DNA from: Flavobacterium psychraerolatum | GTDB lineage: Bacteria; Bacteroidota; Bacteroidia; Flavobacteriales; Flavobacteriaceae | Reading direction: 5' to 3' | Assembly (NCBI RefSeq): GCF_025960985.1 | Contig: NZ_JAOQMX010000022.1 | Location: forward strand, 1-64,000 | DNA length: 64,000 bases | Part shown: piece after piece, positions 1 to 7,830 of the stretch | How the letters are laid out: each line of letters opens with the position of its first letter | Position numbering within the stretch: position 1 is the stretch's first letter | Notes under the pieces: generated by a model | What the model saw: the letters and a program-made list of their open reading frames with translations, nothing else | The model's database searches: none | What the model was told of the DNA's origin: nothing | Program-made: the position numbers and the translations under genes

Positions 1-2
1 AA

Positions 3-53
3 AAATGGAACCAGGATAAAGATCTAATTTTAATGGAAAAATTAACCGCATAA
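3..53 (+). CDS. Possible C-terminal end of a gene entering from the left
   Basis: One frame is open from the window edge to a TAA at 51-53 and would encode about 16 residues ending MEKLTA. Two other plus-strand frames stop earlier. The piece is too short to identify and may be chance. From here to the TlpA-like gene at 138 I see nothing else. Confidence 0.2.
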   Translation, partial: KWNQDKDLILMEKLTA

Positions 54-137
54 TTAATAATCGAAATTTAGAATAATACTCTTGTTTTATAGGGGTCAAA
101 ACACTCTGCGCTTAGATAAACAATAGAATTTTACTAA

Positions 138-707
138 TCATCCACCAATGTAAACGTCTAGCTCTTTTCGAAAAGATTCACTATTCCAATCTGCTGTTCC
201 TATTTTAGCCAAAACAATATTGCCATGCGCATCAATGACATAAGTAGCTGGAATTGTCGAAGATTCCAATTCTAAATGTGGATTACCATCAGCTAAATAG
301 ATAGGCAAGTTTAAATTCTGTTTAGCCAAAAAAGCGTTTGTTTTTGTAAAGTCATCATTGGTGACAAACAAAAACACCATTTTGTTTTTGTAATCATCAT
401 ATAACTTTTGCATACTCGGCATCTCAGCAATGCAGGGAGGACACCAAGTAGCCCAAAAATTAATGAATATAATTTTACCCTTATAATCGTTTAGCGAAAC
501 TATCTTTCCGTTAGCATCCATCAATTGCCAATCGTAGCTAGAGAGTTTCTTTTGATCCGTTACTGCAATCGTCTTTGGAGAGAACGCTATTAATCGGTTT
601 AGTTGCACTTTTACAAAAGTACCCATAGGACTGAACAATAGTAAACCAATGAACACGAAGAAAATAATATTGTGAATCGTGGATTTTTTTATATTTCTAA
701 AATTCAT
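138..707 (-). CDS. TlpA-like thioredoxin-fold thiol oxidoreductase, membrane anchored
   Basis: A 189-residue protein with one N-terminal membrane segment (about residues 12-30) and then a periplasmic thioredoxin fold. The redox motif WCPPC is at residues 88-92 (Cys89, Cys92), preceded by INFWATWC. Residues 133-160 carry the usual TlpA/ResA pattern, including a TIPATYVID stretch with the cis-proline. The family reduces or exchanges disulfides of envelope proteins such as apocytochromes; the substrate here cannot be told. It stands alone: the next gene to the right on this strand is about 365 bases away and no cytochrome maturation genes are visible. Assignment to the TlpA/ResA family is firm, the physiological role is not. 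Confidence 0.85.
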   Translation of the reverse strand: MNFRNIKKSTIHNIIFFVFIGLLLFSPMGTFVKVQLNRLIAFSPKTIAVTDQKKLSSYDWQLMDANGKIVSLNDYKGKIIFINFWATWCPPCIAEMPSMQKLYDDYKNKMVFLFVTNDDFTKTNAFLAKQNLNLPIYLADGNPHLELESSTIPATYVIDAHGNIVLAKIGTADWNSESFRKELDVYIGG

Positions 708-1072
708 TTCTTATCGTTTATTTGGAAAGCTGTTTATTGAGATTACAAGTTAGTACAGCCTTTTTGATTGTGCTAATCTATTAGGAAAGTTTTATAATAG
801 TAGGCTATTTTTACTTTACCATTTCTTGATGGCAGGTGAATAGTTCTATAAATTTTAAATTCATCACAGCCAATTTTGTTCAGGTATAATAAATTAATTT
901 TTCATCATTGGAGATTTGATGTAATATAAGAGTTATAAGTTTTTACTTTTTAGTAAGGTTATAGCAGTTCTATAATTGGATTAGATAACAGTTCATACAA
1001 GTTACTTTTTCTTTTAAGCAGCAGTATAAAGTCAGAGACTTAGTACTGCTGCTTATTGAAGAAGAGATTACA
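708..1072. other. Gene-free stretch between two minus-strand genes
   Basis: There is no plausible coding sequence here. Near its right end is a segment (about 950-1003) resembling 2045-2100: both contain ATTGGATTA, then a short divergent part, then GTTCATA. This looks like a dispersed repeat. A hairpin follows at 1016-1054. Nothing else was recognised. Confidence 0.5.
1016..1054. terminator. Hairpin at the 3' end of the lipoprotein gene
   Basis: AAGCAGCAGTA (1016-1026) pairs with TACTGCTGCTT (1044-1054), an 11-bp perfect stem just beyond the stop codon of the minus-strand lipoprotein gene at 1073. No T-run follows in the minus-strand sense, so intrinsic termination is only inferred; the hairpin could instead stabilise the transcript 3' end. 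Confidence 0.5.
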
Positions 1073-1606
1073 TTATTGCATTAAATTAGAAACGTAGTTT
1101 ACATTTCCAAAATATCGCCCACTAATTTTTCTGTCTTGTTCATCAACACATTCAAATGTCAATTCGTAATAATCATTTTTACTTTTTGTAATTGTGATTG
1201 TTCCGCTTTTTATCTCAATTTCTAAATCTTTTCCATCAGTATTGTCATAGTAAACAGCATCATCAAAGGATTGTGATTTTTGTGTATTGTTGTATTGATA
1301 CACTCCTGTTTCTAGTTTATTAGCAACAGAAGAGAAAGCTTCAAAATACATTCCTCTCCCATTTCCAGTATATTGTTCTCCATTTATAGTAAATTCAGCT
1401 GTTAGTAAAGTTAAATCAATATTGTAAATATTATTATTTGAACTTTGACTGTAATCTTCTGCTAATCCGTTTGTTAATTCGTATTGCGTAGTTTCAACTT
1501 TTAAGAAATTTGATTTTTCTTCTGTTGATGATTCACTGTCTTTTGTACAGCTACTCATTAATAAACTAAAGGTAACGAATGCCAATAAGTAAAGTTTTTT
1601 TTTCAT
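1073..1606 (-). CDS. Small hypothetical lipoprotein
   Basis: A 177-residue protein with a lipoprotein signal peptide: Lys-rich start, hydrophobic stretch and the lipobox LMSSC, followed by a Ser/Glu/Asp-rich linker typical of Bacteroidota surface lipoproteins (LES-like). The mature part is mostly beta-strand-like with several Tyr/Asn-rich turns; no catalytic motif is seen. The start ATG is preceded at about 50 bases by an exact TAnnTTTG promoter box, so the gene has its own promoter. The molecule is probably anchored in the outer membrane. Function unknown. Confidence 0.75.
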   Translation of the reverse strand: MKKKLYLLAFVTFSLLMSSCTKDSESSTEEKSNFLKVETTQYELTNGLAEDYSQSSNNNIYNIDLTLLTAEFTINGEQYTGNGRGMYFEAFSSVANKLETGVYQYNNTQKSQSFDDAVYYDNTDGKDLEIEIKSGTITITKSKNDYYELTFECVDEQDRKISGRYFGNVNYVSNLMQ

Positions 1607-1653
1607 AATTATTTTGTTAATTTTTACCTAACATGAGTTGCTAGATTTTGGTG

Positions 1654-1661
1654 CAAATATA
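1654..1661 (-). promoter_or_regulatory. Bacteroidota -7 promoter box for the lipoprotein gene
   Basis: The minus strand reads TATATTTG, an exact match to the Bacteroidota -7 consensus TAnnTTTG, about 48 bases upstream of the ATG at 1606. The -33 element is only a weak T-rich match. Confidence 0.5.
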
Positions 1662-1832
1662 GGAAATACATATTAAAAATAGGAAATACTTTATATATTG
1701 ATTTTAAATTTTTCTATCCAAATGGGGTAGACTAGGTTGTAATATAAAATAACCTTAAAAATAGATTAAAAACTTCTTAAAATGAGTAACAAAAACGCTT
1801 GTAAACGATTGGAATAAAAGGAATAAATACAA

Positions 1833-1985
1833 TATTTTGAACGCTCAAAAGTGCCAAGCGATACAAATTGCAAATCCACAAAATTTGTCATTATGAAAGA
1901 ATCTCTAGACAAACAAAGTACACAAATAGAGTATACAAACTGGGTCATTGCGAGGAACGAAGCAATCAAGTACAGTATATCAATT
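1833..1985 (+). repeat. Dispersed repeat, copy 1
   Basis: This 150-base segment shares ordered blocks with 2098-2219 and 3447-3530: GAACGCTCA, ATCCACAAA, TTGTCATT.TGAAA, CTAGACAAACAAAG and, with copy 3, GTCATTGCGAGGAACGAAGC. The two short open frames crossing it do not look like proteins. It appears to be a decayed non-coding repeat. Confidence 0.6.
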
Positions 1986-2097
1986 TATTCTTTATCGAAT
2001 GGGTTGCAATTTTTTAAACCATTTAAGGCATATAAGTTTTTCTTTGTTGCTAGAGTTCTAACAGCGCTACAATTGGATTAAATAGAAGTTCATATAA

Positions 2098-2219
2098 GTT
2101 TTGGAACGCTCATAGCCAAACCATGCACAATGCATATCCACAAAGCTTGTCATTCTGAAAAAATATCTAGACAAACAAAGCACATAAACTAAGAAACACA
2201 ATAGATTAAATACAGTAAT
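2098..2219 (+). repeat. Dispersed repeat, copy 2
   Basis: Same orientation as copy 1, with GGAACGCTCATAG, ATCCACAAAGC, TTGTCATTCTGAAA and CTAGACAAACAAAGCACAT. It lacks the GTCATTGCGAGG block and stops at the end of the NERD-domain gene. The segment just to the left (2045-2100) resembles 950-1003. Confidence 0.55.
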
Positions 2220-3307
2220 TAGTCAATTCTCAATTTGCAATAGTTGTTTTTTGTATCACAATTTCTAAGCAAATAATCTGCAATTTTTTGAACTTCTTCT
2301 TTTGAAAAGCAAGGAGGGAAATACGTAATGTAATTTACTAATTCGTTTAAAGAAAGAATCTTTACAAATTGGAATTCTTCTGTTGGTTTCTGATTAATGA
2401 AAGTAATTATATTCTTGACAGGGATTTTTCGGTGACCCCAATTATGATTATTTAAAGTGTTGCCTTCGAGAATTTTGAACAAAGCAAAATTTGCTCTCAA
2501 AACTTGTTGTACGGGCGAACGTAATTCTTTGTTTTTCATTGAATTTTCACTCCAATTTTTGGTTTCAATTAAAAAAACTCCTGAAGGCGCAATTACAATG
2601 TGGTCGATTTGTACCGATTTTATATAATCATTTTGATTGCTACGGAATAAAGCTGGCTGGAAAGAACAAGTGAAATCGTTTATCAAAATGTAGTCATTAG
2701 AAAGTTTAGATAGCGCTTCCGTTACTTTATGCTCTCCTATGGCACCGTATATAAAATTGTTTATCTCTTTTATTGCAGTTCCTTTTCGTACAATATTTTG
2801 CAGTTCGCTGGAACTACTTTGGTTGACAGCCTCTTCTAAATTATATTTTAAAAACTCATAAACTGAGTTTTTTTGTTTTAGAATCTTATTTAGTTTTCGA
2901 GTTGAAAGAAATAAGTTAAAACGAGTTAAAATAGGAGCTGACCATATTTTTGACCAAACAATACTATTCAAAAATAAGTCTTTAAGAATGGTACTAATAT
3001 TTGAATTTGGCAAAAACAACTTTTCAACTTCTGCATTTAAGGTAGATAGCTTTTGCTCTAGTTTTTGGTTTAATTCAAGCTTGTTGTTCAAGATTTCTTC
3101 GGTCAATAATGGAATTTCTTCTTCAAGAACTTGTTTTTCATTACGAACTTTATCTCGATGTTTTAAAATGATTTGTTCTTTAAGAAAAGTATAGTCTTTC
3201 TCGTATTTTATTAATTCAGGAATAGAATTAAACTCATCAATATTATTTTTAGCCAAGTGAGCTTCTATATGGCTCAATGCTCCGATAGTATTGTAGACTA
3301 TGCACAT
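2219..3307 (-). CDS. NERD-domain (nuclease-related) protein
   Basis: A 362-residue soluble protein. Residues 1-180 are rich in Glu/Lys/Leu and probably coiled coil. From about residue 187 the sequence fits a NERD domain, a member of the PD-(D/E)xK nuclease-like fold: YGAIGEHKV opens it, and IDHIVI (Asp235) followed by VFLIETKNW (Glu248, Lys250) gives the D...ExK signature. The family is thought to include DNA-cleaving enzymes and is seen in plasmid and defence-related settings, but no activity is assured here. It is flanked by copies of a dispersed repeat on both sides and stands alone. Domain call good; biological role unknown. Confidence 0.75.
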   Translation of the reverse strand: MCIVYNTIGALSHIEAHLAKNNIDEFNSIPELIKYEKDYTFLKEQIILKHRDKVRNEKQVLEEEIPLLTEEILNNKLELNQKLEQKLSTLNAEVEKLFLPNSNISTILKDLFLNSIVWSKIWSAPILTRFNLFLSTRKLNKILKQKNSVYEFLKYNLEEAVNQSSSSELQNIVRKGTAIKEINNFIYGAIGEHKVTEALSKLSNDYILINDFTCSFQPALFRSNQNDYIKSVQIDHIVIAPSGVFLIETKNWSENSMKNKELRSPVQQVLRANFALFKILEGNTLNNHNWGHRKIPVKNIITFINQKPTEEFQFVKILSLNELVNYITYFPPCFSKEEVQKIADYLLRNCDTKNNYCKLRID

Positions 3308-3446
3308 TCTCTTTGTTATTATTGTTAATTGATTTTGTAAGACTAAGATAGCGTTTTACAGAAAGATTCGCTAAGGTTTTTTAAACCATTTAAGAAATAT
3401 AAGAGCATATAATTTTTGCCGTGGTAACAATCTCCACCTAGTTTAT

Positions 3447-3530
3447 CTTTCTGAAAGAATCTCTAGGCAAGTAAAGCACATAAACTGAGTCATTGCGAGG
3501 AACGAAGCAATCACGTACAGTATATCATTT
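3447..3530 (+). repeat. Dispersed repeat, copy 3
   Basis: Contains CTGAAAGAATCTCTAGGCAA, AAAGCACATAAACTGA and GTCATTGCGAGGAACGAAGC, followed by a GTACAGTATATCA block also found in copy 1. It lies on the far side of the NERD gene in the same orientation. The gene-free stretch 3308-3660 holds this repeat and the hairpin at 3569-3610, with nothing else recognised. Confidence 0.6.
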
Positions 3531-3568
3531 TTTAAGTATAAATAATTTGATTTTACTTTATAGACAAT

Positions 3569-3610
3569 AGGAGCGTGTGCGAAGTTAGGAGACATTCGCA
3601 CAGCATTCCT
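3569..3610. repeat. Long hairpin downstream of the TPR gene
   Basis: AGGAGCGTGTGCGAA (3569-3583) pairs with TTCGCACAGCATTCCT (3595-3610) around an 11-base loop, with one small bulge. It lies about 50 bases past the stop codon of the minus-strand TPR gene and may serve as its transcript end or be a repeat unit. No T-run marks it as an intrinsic terminator. Confidence 0.5.
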
Positions 3611-3660
3611 AATGATATTTAGTTGTTAGATAAAGACTTCGAAGAGCTGGGGTAATTACA

Positions 3661-5571
3661 TTAAAGTTCATCTAATTTTATTTTTCTCTCTATATATTTT
3701 ATCAATTTATCAGTAAATGAAGCAAAGTCTCCACCTTTTGTTTTCTCAATAAAACCTCCAATATCACTAAAATTCCAATTTATTAAATCTTTATCTTTTG
3801 CTTCTATGTTTAGATTTTTTATTTCCAAGATTGCTTTTTCTTTTTTAGCATCATTAAAGTTGGTATTAAGTCTATTAATTATATCTAATACCGTCAAAAC
3901 GATTAGATATTTTTCACTAATTATAAGCTTGCGATATTCTTCGTTAAATTTAGTCAAAGGCTTTTGAAGAATTATTAGTGTTTCATAGTAATTCATTATA
4001 TCACCTTCTTCAATTTTCTCGATTAAAAGTTTTGGTTCAATTAATGTCAATGCTTTTTCATAACTATGTTTTGCTAAAGTAAATTTATCTCTTTGGTAAA
4101 AAAAACGTCCTACAATAAAATAGTAGGTCTCTGTATTAATTGATTTACCTCCAATATCAATAGTAGATTTAGAATTATTTTCACTAGCACCTGACTCAAT
4201 GAATGCTTTATAGATATATAATGCGGAAGAAAGTGGGTTGTTAGTAATTCCGTTTGATAAAATACTTATTGCTTCTTCGGTTTTTCCAATCTTATTCTTT
4301 AAATCAGCAATTTTAATATAACAAGTTTCAATTTTGTAATTACTGTCAATTAGTGTTTGTAGTATTTCTATTGCGGATTGTTCTTTTCCAATTTCTCCTA
4401 AATACATAGCTTTTGAAAAATTAAAATCATTAGAAAGTTCAGTTTCATTGTCTTTGAAATGGGTAATTGCTTTGTCAAAGAAATTTGTTGTGTCATTAAT
4501 TCTCTTTTCATGTCTTAGCAACTTGATTAACTCTTTGTAGTAGTCAACTTTGTCAGGATTTATTTCTAATAAACTAATGTAATCTTCAATTGCACGTTCA
4601 AAACTGTTTAGCTTTTTAAGAATGTCAATTCTATTAGTATAATAAAGTTCCTTTTTATTCGAAAGCTCAATAGCTTTATTAAGACAATCTAAAGCTTCGA
4701 GTAAGTTGCCTTTAGCTTTGTATTTTAAAGCAATATTGTTAAATGCAGAAGAATCCGTTGGATTAATTTCAATTTGTTTTTTATAGTTTTTAATTGAATT
4801 ATCGTTGTCTTTTAATTCTGAATATTCATAGCCTAAATACCAATAGGCTTCTTTATGCAAAGGTGTCTTTTCAACTAATTTTTCAAGTAATACAATAGCT
4901 TCTTTGTGCATATTTTTTTCTCTTAATATTTTTGCTTTTGAAAAAAGAATTTCTGGATCATCCGGTATGCCAACGTTTTCAAAAAATTCAAGCCTTTTTT
5001 CAAGCAACTCAATTGTTTTGTTAGTCTGTTGTTCAACTGAAAGACTTTGAATTTCTTCTGTCTTTTTTTCAGCAACTTCTTTAATTTTTGAAGTTTCAAT
5101 TGCTATATCACTTAGAAGTTTATCTTTAATCAGTTGAATTAATTTATCATATTCACTTTGTAACAACTTCTTTTTATCATCAATAAGCTCGTCAAATTCC
5201 GTTTTTTTACCATTTACATAACCCTTTGCATCTTCAAGAGTTTTAATTGCTTCTTTTGATCTGTTTTGTGATTTTAAACTTTCAAAACCTATATAAATAC
5301 CTGCTAATGCAATTAGAATTCCAAAAATAGAAGCAACAATTGCTGTGAAAGTTAGGTAATTATTAAGTCTGTCGTTTGTGTGTTGGTATTGGACTGTAAG
5401 ATTGTTATATTGATTATTAATGTTTTGATTCTCATATTCTATCTTTTCAATTTTCTCTTCCAACTTTTTATAATCAGCATTGTTTTCTTTAGTTTGTCCA
5501 AATGTTAATGTAAGTGAAGTAAGAAGATATAAGATTATCAAAGTTTTTTTCATTTTTCGATTTTGTTTCAT
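3661..5571 (-). CDS. Secreted/membrane TPR-repeat protein with coiled coil
   Basis: A 636-residue protein. A signal peptide (MKKTLIILYLL...FGQ, best start at the second ATG, residue 7) is followed by a coiled coil (about 30-70), a strong membrane segment (about 72-98, IVASIFGILIALAGIYIGF), a second coiled coil (about 105-195) and then tetratricopeptide repeats from about 205 to 480. TPR signatures include AYWYLGYEYSELKDNDNSI and AFNNIALKYKAKGN. TPR arrays bind partner proteins; no enzyme motif is seen. The gene lies between a hairpin and a long asymmetric hairpin shared with the next gene (5589-5717), so it looks like one unit of a gene-cassette-like array. Function unknown. Confidence 0.7.
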   Translation of the reverse strand: MKQNRKMKKTLIILYLLTSLTLTFGQTKENNADYKKLEEKIEKIEYENQNINNQYNNLTVQYQHTNDRLNNYLTFTAIVASIFGILIALAGIYIGFESLKSQNRSKEAIKTLEDAKGYVNGKKTEFDELIDDKKKLLQSEYDKLIQLIKDKLLSDIAIETSKIKEVAEKKTEEIQSLSVEQQTNKTIELLEKRLEFFENVGIPDDPEILFSKAKILREKNMHKEAIVLLEKLVEKTPLHKEAYWYLGYEYSELKDNDNSIKNYKKQIEINPTDSSAFNNIALKYKAKGNLLEALDCLNKAIELSNKKELYYTNRIDILKKLNSFERAIEDYISLLEINPDKVDYYKELIKLLRHEKRINDTTNFFDKAITHFKDNETELSNDFNFSKAMYLGEIGKEQSAIEILQTLIDSNYKIETCYIKIADLKNKIGKTEEAISILSNGITNNPLSSALYIYKAFIESGASENNSKSTIDIGGKSINTETYYFIVGRFFYQRDKFTLAKHSYEKALTLIEPKLLIEKIEEGDIMNYYETLIILQKPLTKFNEEYRKLIISEKYLIVLTVLDIINRLNTNFNDAKKEKAILEIKNLNIEAKDKDLINWNFSDIGGFIEKTKGGDFASFTDKLIKYIERKIKLDEL

Positions 5572-5588
5572 CCTGAGTTGTACTATTA

Positions 5589-5717
5589 GTGCTGGTAACG
5601 TTATGGCGCTTAGCGAGGTTGGGGACTTTAAAGCAGAGTGTTTTCTACCGAAATGAAGATATGATAAAAAACGTTAATTCCACTAAAACCCCAATCTTGC
5701 TAAACGGCGGTTAGCAC
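5589..5717 (-). repeat. Long asymmetric hairpin separating two accessory genes (copy 1)
   Basis: The left arm starts GTGCTGGTAACGTTATGG and runs to GAGGTTGGGG (5589-5624). The right arm CCCCAATCTTGC then TAAACGGCGGTTAGCAC (5689-5717) pairs with it imperfectly, with extra bases on the left arm. The centre carries AATTCCACTAAA (5676-5687). The same plan, including that 12-base core, recurs at 6669-6793. It fills the gap between two minus-strand genes. Confidence 0.65.
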
Positions 5718-5724
5718 CAGTTTT

Positions 5725-6648
5725 TTATTGTATTGTTGTTAGTTTGTTTCCAACGAAGTACAAATAATTGTCACTATAAACCCATTGTTCTGAATTCCTT
5801 CCTGATGAAATTGTTTGGTTTATGTCATTTGGTTCTCCCCAAGATAATTTACACATTTCTTTTGTCATTCCGATTATTACTTCTCTTTTCATTATTGCCT
5901 CAAAATTAACTGCTCCGAACTGAATTTTAAATTTTTCTGCTTCTTTTGCTTTAAATCCGAAGTTTGAACCAGTAACAATGTCGTAACCACAAGATGTTTT
6001 TACACCACTGGAATTTTGGAGAATCGCTACTAACGTATAGTTTTTTTCCTCTATTGTTAAATCAGTGCATTTCCACTTTTCTTTAATATTTATAGTAATA
6101 CGTTCCCCAGTTTCTATGTTTGTTAAAAATCGGTCTTTAAAAACAAATTCATTTCCAACAAGTTTTCTTTTTAGTTTTTCATAAAAACCAACTACTAAAA
6201 AAGGAAATTCATTTTCATTTAAACCATCATACTTGTAGTAAATTTTGTCTTTAGTTTCTTTTTCTTCTAATTCCAAATAAAATCTTCCAAAGTATACGGG
6301 GACTTTGTGTATAGCTTTTACTGAAAAATATTTACCTTTTAATTCGTCGTATTTTGAGTTATAACTATCACAACATTTATAAGTATTAGATTTTTTGTCA
6401 TATCCATTGTATTGATAATCTAAAACAAAATTATCATATCCAAATTTTCTCGAATTTTCAGATTTTTCAATTAAATATAGGTCTTGCCCTTTATATTGAA
6501 AAGCATCTGCACCTAAAAAGTTACGTAAACTGTCGTATGGTGTTTCATAAATTTCTTCTTTACTCCCTACTATTTTGGTTTTAGTTATCTGCCCTAAAAT
6601 TGAATTTGTAAAAATTAGTATTAAAAGTATGAATGTTATTTTTTTCAT
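5725..6648 (-). CDS. Hypothetical secreted protein with SmpA/OmlA-like C-terminus
   Basis: A 307-residue protein with a clear signal peptide (MKKITFILLILIFTNSILGQ). The central part is rich in Lys, Tyr and Glu and has no known motif. The last 50 residues (GMTKEMCKLSWGEPNDIN, then EQWVY, YLYF and KLTTIQ) match the pattern of SmpA/OmlA-like domains, which are small periplasmic or outer-membrane folds. The gene is on the minus strand, bracketed by two related long hairpins, suggesting that it entered as a mobile unit. Function unknown. Confidence 0.6.
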   Translation of the reverse strand: MKKITFILLILIFTNSILGQITKTKIVGSKEEIYETPYDSLRNFLGADAFQYKGQDLYLIEKSENSRKFGYDNFVLDYQYNGYDKKSNTYKCCDSYNSKYDELKGKYFSVKAIHKVPVYFGRFYLELEEKETKDKIYYKYDGLNENEFPFLVVGFYEKLKRKLVGNEFVFKDRFLTNIETGERITINIKEKWKCTDLTIEEKNYTLVAILQNSSGVKTSCGYDIVTGSNFGFKAKEAEKFKIQFGAVNFEAIMKREVIIGMTKEMCKLSWGEPNDINQTISSGRNSEQWVYSDNYLYFVGNKLTTIQ

Positions 6649-6668
6649 TTTCGTTATTTTTAAAATTG

Positions 6669-6793
6669 GTGCTAACGTTTTGCTGCTTTGAGATGGCTGG
6701 AAGTTCGTAACCGCTCAATTTTCGGTTTAACGAAAACTTGATGCGAAACGGAAATTCCACTAAATTCCAGCTATATCAAAACAGCTGTTGAAC
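6669..6793 (-). repeat. Long asymmetric hairpin, copy 2, upstream of the SmpA-like gene
   Basis: The left arm begins GTGCTAACGTTTTGCTGC and runs to GAGATGGCTGG. The right arm CCAGCTATATCAAAACAGC, ending GTTGAAC, pairs with it. As in copy 1 the left arm has a 4-base excess (GTTT, versus GTTA in copy 1), and AATTCCACTAAA recurs at 6753-6764. The expected continuation GTTAGCAC after the right arm is replaced by GTTGAACTAAACC, and the IS91-type element starts soon after, so this junction may have been altered by its insertion. Confidence 0.6.
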
Positions 6794-6859
6794 TAAACCT
6801 TCGGTAGTGTATTGAGTTAAATAGCAGTCCTTTGTAAAAGTAAATAAAAACTTTATAAG

Positions 6860-6874
6860 ATGAATAAAAAAAAC
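6860..6874 (+). other. Candidate -1 frameshift site at the start of the recombinase
   Basis: An ATG at 6860 opens a frame MNKKNH that stops at 6878-6880. Within it the heptamer A AAA AAC (6868-6874), in register with the ATG frame, is a canonical slippery sequence. A -1 shift there joins the frame that is open from 6868 and continues as KPLEELKYNKIINQ into the recombinase. That frame has no ATG of its own; the first usual start is TTG at 6943. An indel in the run of eight A (6866-6873) would look identical. Confidence 0.5.
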
Positions 6875-6942
6875 CACTAGAAGAATTAAAGTACAACAAA
6901 ATCATCAATCAGGCTATACGAAACGTACCTGATTTTGAAGCC

Positions 6943-7830
6943 TTGTTGAATCGATTTGAGAGAACAATTTCGGTATTAGGACGCAGTCAAAGTACATTTT
7001 CCAACTACTCCCGCCATGTGGCTTCGATGGCGTTGCATTTTGGTAAGATTCCAACAGAATTGGATGTAGAGCAAGTACAGGAGTACTTGTTTATGCTGCA
7101 AAAACGATCCAAAACCCCTTCTCAAACTTACTTTAAACATTGTGTTTATGGACTGAGATTTCTACTCAAGTCTGAAGGATTGCCGTATGAGTATTTGCAT
7201 TTACCTTCAATCAAGCACGATAAAAAACTCCCTACGGTTTTGAGTAAAGAAGAAGTTTGGCGGATGCTCAAAAGTTGTCAGTTGCTCAAGCATAAAGTCC
7301 TAATCGGACTTTTGTACGGCTGTGGACTTCGTTGCATGGAAGCGCGATCGGTACGTTTGCAAGATTTAGATTTTGACCGTCAGCAACTCAAAGTAGTTCA
7401 GGGAAAAGGAAAAAAAGACCGCTATGTTCCGCTATCTGAGCATCTTATTCGGGTGCTAAAAGTATATATCGAAGCCGAAAAACCAAAAATCTATCTCTTC
7501 AACGGACAACCTGTAGCACGTGCTGGAGGCGATACTTCGTCTACGCTCAGCACAGGCTTTGATTCTCGTTATTCCCAACGAGGTGTGCAATGGGCAGTAA
7601 AACAAGCTAGTAAAGCTGCTGGCATCACCAAAGAGGTTTGCGTACATACGCTACGACACACTTTTGCAACGCACTTACTCGAGGATGGACTTGATATTGT
7701 TAGCTTAAAAAACCTTTTGGGACACGAGCAAATTGAGACCACAATGGAGTATTTGCACATCGCCCAGCTTGACACTCAAAAAGCCTTTAGTCCACTCGAT
7801 ACTTTGTTTGCCAAGTGTCGCAAGAAGTAG
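6943..7830 (+). CDS. Tyrosine recombinase/integrase of an IS91-type element
   Basis: The part from the TTG at 6943 is 295 residues. It has a SAM-like DNA-binding half (to about residue 90) and a catalytic half with all tyrosine-recombinase residues: Arg130 (GCGLRCMEARS), Lys156 or Lys158 (GKGKKDR), His235 and Arg238 (HTLRHTFATH), His261 (LLGHEQI) and the nucleophile Tyr270 (TTMEYLHIA). About 14 residues near 196-209 (GGDTSSTLSTGFDS) look inserted compared with relatives I remember. The frame is open upstream to 6868 with protein-like sequence, so the true N-terminus is probably reached from the ATG at 6860 by a frameshift. The 3' end overlaps the transposase start by 16 bases, suggesting coupled translation. 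Confidence 0.85.
   Translation: MLNRFERTISVLGRSQSTFSNYSRHVASMALHFGKIPTELDVEQVQEYLFMLQKRSKTPSQTYFKHCVYGLRFLLKSEGLPYEYLHLPSIKHDKKLPTVLSKEEVWRMLKSCQLLKHKVLIGLLYGCGLRCMEARSVRLQDLDFDRQQLKVVQGKGKKDRYVPLSEHLIRVLKVYIEAEKPKIYLFNGQPVARAGGDTSSTLSTGFDSRYSQRGVQWAVKQASKAAGITKEVCVHTLRHTFATHLLEDGLDIVSLKNLLGHEQIETTMEYLHIAQLDTQKAFSPLDTLFAKCRKK

Noticed and set aside
1766..2081. Two short open frames, one on each strand
   Set aside because: They lie across the dispersed repeat at 1833-1985, have no start context or family likeness, and are explained by the repeat.
5589..6793. Reading the hairpins as true integron attC sites
   Set aside because: Ends do not satisfy the RYYYAAC/GTTRRRY core consensus and no intI gene is seen; only the general architecture is alike.
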